DNA of 64,000 nucleotides from Oegoconia quadripuncta (lineage: Eukaryota > Arthropoda > Insecta > Lepidoptera > Autostichidae): NCBI GenBank assembly GCA_949316235.1, contig OX438744.1, positions 1,674,001 to 1,738,000 of the forward strand, given 5' to 3'. The notes under the pieces were generated by a model. The model was not told the DNA's origin, ran no database searches, and worked only from the letters and a program-made list of their open reading frames with translations. Positions 31,975 through 43,900 of the stretch are shown here, one piece after another. Numbering within the stretch: position 1 is the first letter of the stretch; the number at the start of each line of letters is the position of its first letter. The translations under genes were made by a program, and so were the position numbers.

Positions 31975-34900
31975 GGTCAACTAATATCCAACCAGGACAC
32001 GACAACAAAGGAAATAGAAGAATCGGAAATGCATGGAAGAGATATTGGTGGGTTTGGGTTATTGGAGTTCAAATTCGAAATTTCAAACTGACTGACTGAT
32101 GAACTGACGGATCCTTTTTTTTGGCACATTGATTTCCAGATTTAACTCAGTCTCACCATTATTTTAATCATTCTTACATCTCAATAGTTTTTTTTAGTTT
32201 TAAGGCCCTTGTACTACCTGTTTCTCTCAATAAATAAGTTGGTGTGGTGATCCGTGTTCTGTTTTGACCCTGGCCTGAGCTGTCCCGCCCCTCTATACAT
32301 ATACACCTCGAGACACGACTCAGCTGGGCACAGGGCGGCTGGGAAGGTCACACGTTTATGTTTTTGAATGTAGGTACTTTCATTGCCCATATTTTTCGTA
32401 AAGTTGAACGTTATAATCTCATGTTCTCTTTGTCAAAGACTAGGCTGTATGGTCATTTTAGATTACAGGAAGATGAACTAAAAACAGGAAAATACAATTG
32501 AAATGTTTTTTTGATTAGTTCTTTAATTAAAGAATAAATATTTAACTAACATTTAAATGTGGTGTGTGTGTGGGTGTAAATATAGTGGGAAGCAGTAGGT
32601 TAGGTCTTGTCTATTTTAATGATAAGCATGCCAGGATACTCTGGTTCTTCTCTGGAGACACAGTTTTGTGAATGAGCAATAAGATATAACGTGTTTAAGT
32701 GTTATTTTTATCCTATGAAATAATATTTCTTGATTATGGAAAATGTACACCTTGCGTAACTATATCTGAGATAAAGCCATGTTATGTTATCTTCGCAGGC
32801 GGATCGGTGATGTGATATGCGAGGTGGTGAATAGGTACAACGTGTCATGGGTGGTGTCGGCCGGCAACCACGGTCCGGCGCTCTGCACCGTGGGCGCTCC
32901 GCCTGACATTGCGCAACCCATCCTCATCGGTGAGTTGGGTCGGAATGGCCGTGTTTCGAACTTCGTACCCTGACCACGAAGCCGGTGTTGCCAGACGAAA
33001 TCTGAGGACAAAAGTAAAATAAACATTTATATGCTATCGTATGGTCGCGCTAATTCAAACTCAAAGCATTTTATTTCAACGTAAGATACATGATATCATT
33101 TGTTGAATGTCAATTTAAATCTATTGGAAATAAAAATAGGGCTAAGCATTTTTCGGTCAGTCGGTATATGTCCAAGCTACCACCGCTTCGGAAAGGGAAA
33201 TCATCTGTGGGAAAAGAAGCGGCGCAAAAAACCCACAGGATCATTTTCTTTTTTTTTTTTTTATATATACAGGGCGTCCCACGGCTATGCCACATGGAGG
33301 GAAAGTACCTTGAATTTTGTAGATGGAACATTTTACTGAAAGAAGACATTATTTTAATTTAAAAAACAATTTAAACTGCATTCATAGATTTTTAAATAAG
33401 TACATGGTTGAACCGGGAATCGAACCCTTTATTTATAAAAAAAAATTACCATGTAGCTTTATCATACCGATCGAAAGGCTTCATCATAAGGATTATTTTT
33501 TGCTAAATAACATAGTGTCAGAAATAAAAGGAAGACCTATGATATTCAATAACCTCCCGATGCAATGTATGAAACAGCTGATTTTTTTTTCGCGATTTCG
33601 AAGTTGCCCCCATAGTAAAAGTTGTTCGTATTGATGGGTAGAACAAGCCCTTAAAATATGACTACACTTAACCGTTACACCCTGTATATAAAAGTATACA
33701 ACTAATACAATTTTATCATTTTTGGGAGCTGGGCGAAGTATACCAAGCGTTTTTGTCATTCAGGTAGTCACTAATTTTGTAATAACCTTTTTTTTGTTAA
33801 TGTTGTTTTGACATGGTTTTTAAATTGTTTTTCATTTAGATTAATGATATTCTCAGGTATATAAGGTTATAAATAAAAGCGTATACAGCGCATATAACAA
33901 ATCTTTTAGTAGATTTTAGCGCCATCTCCTACTATCCTCGAGAACTAATAAATGGGCAAAACCACCGCGCACAACTAAAATGTTTTAGTCTGTGCACACA
34001 ACCAGTGGCGGCTGCCTCTTAAGTGCACCAGAACTAAATACCTATAAACTGTGAAGGACCATTTAATTAACTGATTTTTAAACCTGTCTCGGAGAGAGTT
34101 ATATCGAAGTAGATTATGATAACTCGTATTGCTCCCTTTTGCAAAATAAAAATATGTTCTGTCAGCTGCTCATCCCCAAAGCAAAATACTGTATGACATG
34201 ATACGGCGGAAATGACTAAAATACCTGTCTTGCAATAGCCACATCAGTCAGCCGTCTGATCTTCCAGATGGCATATGCTGTTTAACTCAATCTGTGGTAC
34301 TCCTCAATGAAGCTCATAATTATCGTGTCCCTTTAGGAGTGGGCGCGTACGTGTCGCCCGAGATGATGTCGGCCGCGTACTCCATGCGGGCGCGCCTCGC
34401 GGGCGGAGCCTTCAGCTGGAGCTCGCGGGGGCCCGCGCCCGACGGGGCCGCCGGCGTCGCCGTCACCGCGCCGGGCGGCGCTGTCGCCTCCGTCGCCAGG
34501 TCAGCCCCCCCCCTCCCCCCCCTCCCCCCCTCCCCCCACACAGCTCGCGGGGGCCCGCGCCCGACGGGGCCGCCGGCGTCGCCGTCACCGCGCCGGGCGG
34601 CGCTGTCGCCTCCGTCGCCAGGTCAGCCCCCCCCTCCCCCCCCTCCCCCCCTCCCCCCACACAGCTCGCGGGGGCCCGCGCCCGACGGGGCCGCCGGCGT
34701 CGCCGTCACCGCGCCGGGCGGCGCTGTCGCCTCCGTCGCCAGGTCAGCCCCCCCCTCCCCCCCCCTCCCCCCCTCCCCCCACACAGCTCGCGGGGGCCCG
34801 CGCCCGACGGGGCCGCCGGCGTCGCCGTCACCGCGCCGGGCGGCGCTGTCGCCTCCGTCGCCAGGTCACTAAATACTTAACTTAATACTTAGAACGCGAA

Positions 34901-37900
34901 AGAATCAGAGAAGTCAGTGATCAGCTACCGCTAAGCTATCCGAGATGTCGCGAATGCTTTCGGAATATTCATCCTTTGCACTTCTGGAGGAAGTGCTTCA
35001 ATTTGCTTCTTTAGAAAATCAAATACGTCAAAAAAGCTCTTTGCTTCGTCATTTATAATGCGGACTGCTAAGGTATGGAACTCACTGCCCGCGTCGGTTT
35101 TTCCCGACACTTACAACCTTGGGATCTTCAAGTCTAGAGTGAATAGGCATTTACTGGGTGCGCGTGATACATCTTCGGCTACATCGTCACTTTCCATCAG
35201 GTGAGATTGTGGCCAAACGCGAATCCAGTTTTTAATAAAAAAAAAAAAAAAAAAAAAAAAATCTGTCAGATAATTTTTTGCTCGGAATCCCGCGTTTTTT
35301 TCTGAGATCGAAGGATAGGACCTGCGACCGATCGCTTGGAGGTATTGGTCAGATATTGATCTGGTATAATGTGAACGAATTAACGGTTAATTTGTAATAT
35401 TGAATAATTTCTACATTACAGGTTCACACTAAGGAACTCGCAGCTAATGAATGGAACATCAATGGCCGCCCCTCACGTTGCGGGAGCCGTCGGTCAGTTT
35501 ACAAAGATATTTCTATACGCGCAGGTTGATTTTGTAATTGCATCCGATGGCGGCGTCACAACCGTGTGATAGAGTTGCTTTGACATAGACATAGACATGG
35601 ACATGGACATGGACATGGACATAGACAGACATAGACATAGGCATAGGCATAGATATAGACAGACATAGACATAGACATGGACATGGACATGGACATAGAC
35701 AGACATAGACAGACATAGACATAGGCATAGGCATAGATATAGACAGACATAGACATAGACATAGACATAGACATAGACATAGACATAGACATAGACATAG
35801 ACATAGACATAGACATAGACATAGACATAGACATAGACATAGACATAGACATAGACATAGACATAGGCATAGGCATAGGCATAGGCATAGACATAGACAT
35901 AGACATACATAGACATAGGCATATGCATAGGCATGGATATAGACAGACATAGACATAGACATAGACATAGACATAGACATAGACATAGACATAGACAGAC
36001 ATAGGCATAGGCATAGGCATAGGCATAGGCATAGATATAGACAGACATAGACATAGACATAGACATAGACATAGACGTAGACATAGACATAGACATAGAC
36101 ATAGACATATATTTATTTGACACCACACTATAGCAACAACAATATTAATAGCTTTGGTCCTAGTTGCTCACAAAATAGATTCAAATAACTGAATAGATGG
36201 CAGTATGATTGAAGTAGTGAAAGGATAACTCTATAGAAAGTCAATGCGGGACTTTTGACCATTTGTTGATGGATTGGTTGCCTTAAAATCACAAAATATA
36301 TGTATGAACTGCGTTATACAATTAGTAGGTCACACGCGGCCAACTCAGCACTTACGTAAATATCATCATTTTACGACATTTGCCAGTTCACGTCCGGTCT
36401 CCATACCATTACCATTTTCGCGCGTGTATTCACACCAATTATAATTAAATTAGTTTTACATATATCTTACATACAATACAATAAACCTGTTCAAAAAAAA
36501 AATTTTTTTTTAAATCATATTTCCAATAAGAGTGATTTTTTCAATAATTAAACAATACGTTAGGAATGCGGGTCATCCGGGTAATTTTACTAATGAGTCC
36601 AATGCGGCATTACAACATTGGGACAGTCCCGTAGAATCCGGGACGGTTGGCCGCCTTAAAAGAATCAATTTGTCCAAAAAAATGTGTCGAGGGTTGATGT
36701 TAATTCTGTAGTAAAATTGGCAAATTGGAACAGTTATGGAATCACCGCGGTATTTATCCGTCTGTCTATTTTGGTTTATTTCAGATACTATTTGACGTTG
36801 ACTATTGTTATTTGTTGTAGTTAATGTTGGCCGAAAGGTTGACATTATGTTATGGTTCAGGATACATTTCGGGGAGTGTGCATTGGAATTACATAATCTT
36901 ATTCCACCGTCACCCTTCCATCTTCGGACCACTAGGAGTGGGGAGGGATTCCACCCGTATATAGTTAATATACCGAACATTCGCACTAAGAAGTTCGACA
37001 CTTCATTCATCATCCGAACAGCCAAGGCATGGAACTCCCTTCCGGCGTCAGTCTTTCCTGAATCCTACAACCTTGGGATCTTCAAGAGCAGAGTGAATAG
37101 GCATTTACTGAGATCGCGTGCTTCATCTCCGACCACATCGTCACTTTCCATCAGGTGAGATTGTGGTCAAACGCGTATCCAGTCAATCATAAAAAAAAAA
37201 AAAAAAAAAAAAAGGTTCCATACCGTTATATTACTTAAAGTACATTTAAATTTTCCATAGTAATAGAGAAAATGCAATATATTCTTTTAAATACGATATT
37301 TTCTAAATGTTTTCTTCAAACTTTAAAAAAAATTTTAACCATTCTAGACATGTCGAAAAATTTGGACTTGAACATTTATATGGAATGCCTTGTGGGATAA
37401 ACCCCTCTTAATTTAATCTTGACACAACTTCCTCAGAAAATGGGTCTTGAGATAAAGTGGTCTTATAATGGTCCGTTTCTACGTTGTGTGTATAATTTTT
37501 ATTTTTTCTATGTTTTGGTCACTTACGCCAATCATCTAGCCCGAAACTCAGCAAACCTTGTACTGTGGATACCAGATAACTTATTAACAAAGCATATTAT
37601 AAAATATCAGACTATTTAGATGATCATCATTCCTGGACATAATCAGATCGTTCGCTTGTCAGGCTATTTCACAATTAATAATAAAAACCTTTATGTAACA
37701 TCAAAGCCTGATTTTAAAAGAGCAACCCTTCGAGTTTCTTGCTTGTTCTTCTCTGGGGGAAATTGCATTTTGAACAAGCAGTAGGTTAAAAAATGTAAAT
37801 CTAGGCCTGAAAAGGTCTATGGATTTTTATTTATTATTGTATAACTTCCGTTTCCAGCGGCCCTCATCTCGGGTTTGAAAGCTAAGGGACTCCCGTATTC

Positions 37901-40900
37901 ACCATACTCGGTGAAGCGAGCGCTGGAGAACTCTGCCACCTACCTCCCCCACGTTGAGCCTTGGGCGCAGGGCTGCGGCCTCATCAACGTCGAGAGGGTA
38001 TGTCATTATTATAATTTTGGAGAAGAATGGTTGAATGGTCATAGAAGAATAAAACATGATCCTGTGGGTTACTTGGACCGCTTCTTTTTCCACAGATAAT
38101 TTCCCTTTCCGAAGCGGTAGTAGATTGGATATACTGACGATTGCTTAAGAGGGCTTAATCCATCCAATAGCGCTGTCATTGGATAAATTTAAATTATATA
38201 GGCCTTCCCTTGTACAATGAGGGAGTATGGGCCGCAGTCCACCACGCTGGCCCAATGCGGGTTGGGGACTACACATGCCTTTAAATTGTTATTTCTCAGG
38301 CATGCAGGTTTCCTCACGATGTTTTCCTTCACCGTTTTAAGAGCAGTTGGATAAATGCACATAAGTAATTAAATTAAAATTTAAAAACGAGACCGCGTCT
38401 TAACCGCTGAGCTACCGACGCTCTAAATGTAGAATAAACCAAAAAAATCGCAGTGGAGGACTTATGCAGCCTAAAAGCTAATTATAAATAATACTTAAAT
38501 AGCTTTAATGGGGTTATTGTACATATGGGTGATATATACGTAGATAATATAATATGTACAATATAATAGTGCGTTGAGGGTGCTGATGCAGCTGCCGCGT
38601 TTGCTGAGGCTGGAATATAACTGTAGCAAAAAAAAAAAATAACGTCAAAGAAATCTTAATTAGGTTAGTTTTAGAATAATTTTGCTTAAGTTTGCCAATT
38701 AATTATATTAGTGTGATGCCTAATCTAGGTAAGTGTTAGTATACCAAAAGGTCGCGGGTTCGAATCCCGTAAGGGACATGTTTGTATGATGAATACAGAC
38801 ACGTCACATTATGGATGTTTTCATTTATAATAAATGTTTATTTACAAAAAAAAATGTATTTATGTAGTATATCAACCATCTGGTATCCACAACACAAGCC
38901 TATGGTTGCTTAAAGTGGAACTAGATGGCACAGTGTGTATGTCCAAGGATATTTATTTATTATATTTATTATTAAATAAACAAAGTACGTGGTTATTGGA
39001 GCTGTGACATTAGAACTTAGGCTATTTATACATATTATACAAACATTTTCTAAAAAATATTAGCAGACCGAACATAAGGATGGAACTATAAGTTGAAAAT
39101 TTAGGAAACCTCCGAGAAAACAAGCGATTTAAATGAAACGGCTAAACCGATTTTGATAAAATCTAAAAAAAACCCCATCCAAATCCGTTCACGCGTTTAC
39201 GAGCTACAGTGCCACAGACCGACAAACGACAGACATACACTTGTAACACCCCTCTTTTTTTTGCGTCGGGGGTTGAAAATAGCATAGCCAGTTTCCATAC
39301 AAAAAAATTAGACTTGTTTAGGGCTTTGACGTATGAGAAAATTGGTTAGTTCTTATTTACCACTGTTTTAGGTAGCGGAATTCGAATCCGCGATCTTTTA
39401 GTGTACTAGTCGCGGTTGCTAACCACTACACTAAACAGGTCGTTAAGTCCCTTGTTTTTTTTTATGCACCACGTGTTCGTACTTGACCTCAATCACACCT
39501 GATGTTAAGTGAAGATGAGGTCGAAGGTGGAAGCGTACTGACCCTGAAACCCCAACACATTTGGGGGACTGGCTATCTTATCTCTGACAACCGGAACACA
39601 ACAATGCTATTAACACTGTTGCTTGGCGGCAGATTTAGATAAGATGGTGGTAGCTAGCCAGGCGGACATTTAAAATGCCCTACCACCAACCAAACCAAGT
39701 ACTTAAACATGTACCCCGCTGGGTATCGAACCCGCGACCTCCGAATCGTAAACCCAATGTTGTTTACATTGAGCCACGGAGGCGTTTGGGCGCCATATTG
39801 AAAAGTTATGACGAAATTGCAGTGTAGCTGAAAATGTTATTGTTATTGCTCGCAGGCCTTCGACCTCCTATCGACCTACCACGACCAGCCTGAGCGTGAC
39901 GTCACGTTCAACATCCAATGCGGCACCGGCGGGGCGAAGGGCGTCCTCCTGAAGCCTAAACTCGACGACGTGCCAAAAGACATTGGCGTCACATTGGAGC
40001 CGCGTTTCCTTCAGAGCCATCATGATATGGAAGGTGAGAAGGTGTTGGTTATTTCGAAGCTGCAGTACAGCTCGATTTACAGCATTTGTTGCTTCATATC
40101 CTGCAATCCAATGGTTTTGTTCGTTTATTTCGCTTCGAATTTAAATAAAAATGATGCCATTTAAAAGCATAGATATGGCGTTATATCATATTTTCTTTTC
40201 CCCTGCAGCGCAGGTTTAACGCATTTTTAATTAAATAAAAAATACACTTTATTGATAATTTCATATTCACCAAATAGTCATTGGGTTTATGATTATACCC
40301 CTCCAGCGGGGTACATACATGTTTAAGTACTCGGTTTGGTTGGTGGTAGGGCATATTAAATGTTAGCCTGGCTAGCTACCACCATCGTATCTAAATCTGC
40401 CGCCAAGCAGCAATGTTAATAGCATTGTTGTTGTGTTCCGATTGTCGGAGATAAGATAGCCAGTCTCCCAAATAAGTTGGGATTTCCGGGTCAGTACGCT
40501 ACCACCTTCGCCCTCATCTTAACATCAGGTGTGATTGAGGTCAAGTGCTAACCCATAGTGCATAAAAAAAATTGTCAATGGCCTGCTACTATTTATAAAT
40601 CAGTTAAAAGCTCCATCCTCCAAAGGTTCATCGCGCCTGTGCACTTCTGGATCCCCCTACAGTTCTTGTATCAGTCGCTTATCTGTGACGGTTCATCCTC
40701 TTCCGGGGTTCGACTTCACTATCAACTCGCTCTCCGGGCAGTGAAAATATCCTAGCGTCACCTTGCCATATTAGGCGTAGTGGGTCCGCTTCTCGTGTCA
40801 CGCTCTACAAAACATTTTAAAAAGCTGGAAGTTAACTATAATGTCCATGAAGGATCCATTTCACGTCCGAACTATACGAAACACGTTATAATGCTGATCT

Positions 40901-43900
40901 GAAACGTACTGAACGTCTAGTCTTGCCTATTTATTCCGTGGACGGAATGTATTCCATAAGTATTTATCACAATGAAGGACTGCATTTTAAATTGAAAGTC
41001 TAGCCTTCGCCTTAACCAGACAAGAGATGCAATTACACTACCTACAATGCCGTCTCGAGCACATTTGGAATGACGGGATGACTGTGTTCCAATATCTTTG
41101 ACAGTAGGGACGTGTATATAACTGTATATAATTACCTTATTTATATAGCATGCTATTCGATTAGCGAAGTTAAGCAATGTCTGGTGCGGTCAGTCCTTGT
41201 ATGGGCGACCACTAGTGGCATTTTAATACGAGCGTTTTGGTGCTTCGGAGGACACGACAAATAGTCGGTCCTGGTTGTTTTCAATAGAAAGCAGTCGTTA
41301 ACCCAGTTGGTGGTGTACAGGGGCCACTAGTCTGACACAAATATACCGCACACGGCCCGTGTTGTGGATTATGGCTCATACCCTTATAGTGAGAGGAGGC
41401 TTGCCCCAACAGTGGGGACGTGTAAGGCTGTTGATATAGCACGCTGATATTTTGTTATTTAATTCTTTAGGCACGAAAAAGATAGATTGCTGTTATCGAA
41501 ACGAATTGTGTGAGTTAAAATAACTTTTTATGTAGCTAGACACTGATGACACCTCTCTAAATTGAAACTAATTTTAATATGGCGCCCTTTCTTCCTATAA
41601 CAATAAGAACGCGATAGTATCATATTAAAATTAGCTTTAGACATAACGTAACGGAAAGGGTATATCAAGCCAAAGGAGTCGGAGACAGTAATTTATTTCG
41701 CGCGTCAGTTATCACACCAATCGCAATTACACCATCTTATTTAGCGCGTCTGTTATCAGACCAATCGCAATTACGTATCTTATTTAGCGCGTCTGTTATC
41801 AGACCAATCGCAATTACAGTATCTTATTTAGCGCGTCTGTTATCAGACCAATCGCAATTACAGTATCTTATTTAGCGCGTCTGTTATCAGACCAATCGCA
41901 ATTACAGTATCTAATTTAGCGCGTCTGTTATCAGACCAATCGCAATTACGTATCTTATTTAGCGCGTCTGTTATCAGACCAATGGCAATTACAGTATCTT
42001 ATTTAGCGCGTCTGTTATCAGACCAATCGCAATTACAGTATCTTATTTAGCGCGTCTGTTATCAGACCAATCGCAATTACGTATCTTATTTAGCGCGTCT
42101 GTTATCAGACCAATCGCAATTACAGTATCTTATTTAGCGCGTCTGTTATCAGACCAATCGCAATTACAGTATCTTATTTAGCGCGTCTGTTATCAGACCA
42201 ATCGCAATTACAGTATCTTATTTAGCGCGTCTGTTATCAGACCAATCGCAATTACAGTATCTTATTTAGCGCGTCTGTTATCAGACCAATCGCAATTACA
42301 GTATCTTATTTAGCGCATCTGTTATCAGACCAATCGTAATTACAGTATCTTATTTAGCGCATCTGTTATCAGATCAGAATAAAGGTTATTTTTATAATCT
42401 TACAACAAAACAAACGGGGACACTCAAGCGCAGGTTGTGACACATTCAGCTGTAGACGGCATCTTATTGAACCCTCTAATAGAGCTTTAGCTCTTTTATA
42501 TAACTAGAAGACCTGAAATACAGCCCAGATTGTCTCCAATATACGGATTCTCTCAAGCGCAGGTTGTGACACCTTCAGTTGTGCCCCGGTAGCATGACAT
42601 TGTTTGTCGCACGCGACGTTGGTGTGAGAGTGGGATAGTTATATATTTCATCTAAGAGAATGAGCCGGACAAATATTATGTCGCGCGACATAGACGTTTA
42701 TAGTGTCTGTCATGCGAAGCCCCCATGTAGTAGGCATCTTGTCGAACCCTCTATTAGATCTTTAGTACTTTTAAAACTAGAAGACGTAAAATAGATTCCA
42801 CATCTTCAAATACCGTCGTGGCTCAAATGATTTACGCTACTGTAGAAGATTAAGAAGTAGTAAGAAGTGCTTCAGATAGTTTAAAACTTCGTACATTTCG
42901 GCTTGATATACCCTTTTCGTTGCAGGTGTAGTATATGTAGTAAAGTAGTTAAAGTCTAGTGTAACAGAATATTTAGTATGATAGCTTTTCGGGAGTGTAT
43001 TGGGCATGGAATTCCAATTTGTTAGTAAACACAGGGAGAATAAGGTCCTAATTTCGGTACTGAACTTTTTTATGAAACAGTGGATTTTTTTTCTAAAACA
43101 ACGCGCAACGTCACTGCAATACTCGTATCGGTTTAGTTTACATACAAAATAGTCATTTGGTGGTAGCTTGAAGGGATGTAAAGCGATAAAATACGGTAAA
43201 AAACTATATCTTACGTAAAATGCCTTATTTTATGGTAATATATGGTGATATTCGATAAAAAACGTATTAAACTGCTACTAAAGAAATATCGTGTTCATGC
43301 AACAGATGGCGTTAAAATTTCGTGCCATAATTTTCACATACAAGGTAGTTGACTTATACGCGTGTAGTCTGCTGGATAAAGCAAACTAATCGCCGGTTGC
43401 TCAGTCGCCCGCCAACAACACTGGCAATTTACAAACTGGGCCCCAGAATGTCTCTTAGGAATAAATTTAAAGAAATTAATATATTAACATTAGCATCGCA
43501 ATATGTTTACGAAAACTTAATGTATGTAAGAAAAAATCTAGAATCGTTTAATAAATATACATAATGTTAATACTAGATATAAAAATAAACTTGCTGTTCA
43601 TGTCAGCCGTTTACACAAAGTCACTAAGTCATTAAAGGGGCAATGTATACACCTTTATATGAAGGTTCCATTGGATTCAAAATTTATCTTTAAATAAATT
43701 CAAAACCATCATAAAACAGACATTATTTACCAAAGGCTATTATAAAATTTCTGACTATCTGGATGATAAGCAATCATGGACATAGACCGCTCGGCGATGT
43801 TCAGTCTAATTATAATATATAATTGTAACCCAAACTTATTTAAAAGAGCAACCCTTGAGTTTCTTGCTCGTTCTTCTCTGGGGAATCAGCTTTGTGAATG

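Noticed and set aside
34320..34660. Gly-rich minus-strand frames opposite exon 8
   Set aside because: Antisense shadows of a GC-rich repeated exon.
34294..34872. 192-codon frame across the exon 8 repeats as one exon
   Set aside because: The true exon starts at the acceptor at 34337; the Pro-rich parts come from C-rich intron units. Only the donor-3 variant is kept as a hypothesis.
35494..36126. Long minus-strand frames rich in Met/Ser/Tyr/Val or Cys/Leu
   Set aside because: They are translations of the GACATA hexamer array in all frames; a repeat whose unit is a multiple of three stays open without coding.
36573..37025. 150-codon minus-strand frame
   Set aside because: It is antisense to the LINE-X reverse-transcriptase C-terminus, which reads correctly on +.
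39366..39440. Possible tRNA gene on -
   Set aside because: A and B boxes are present but the cloverleaf stems do not pair properly, and the same head begins SINE-B copies.
41148..41212. Possible 5S rRNA gene
   Set aside because: Only the second half of 5S is present and it runs straight into a SINE body.
41698..42378. CRISPR-like array
   Set aside because: Units are directly tandem without variable spacers, in a eukaryotic intron; it is a minisatellite.
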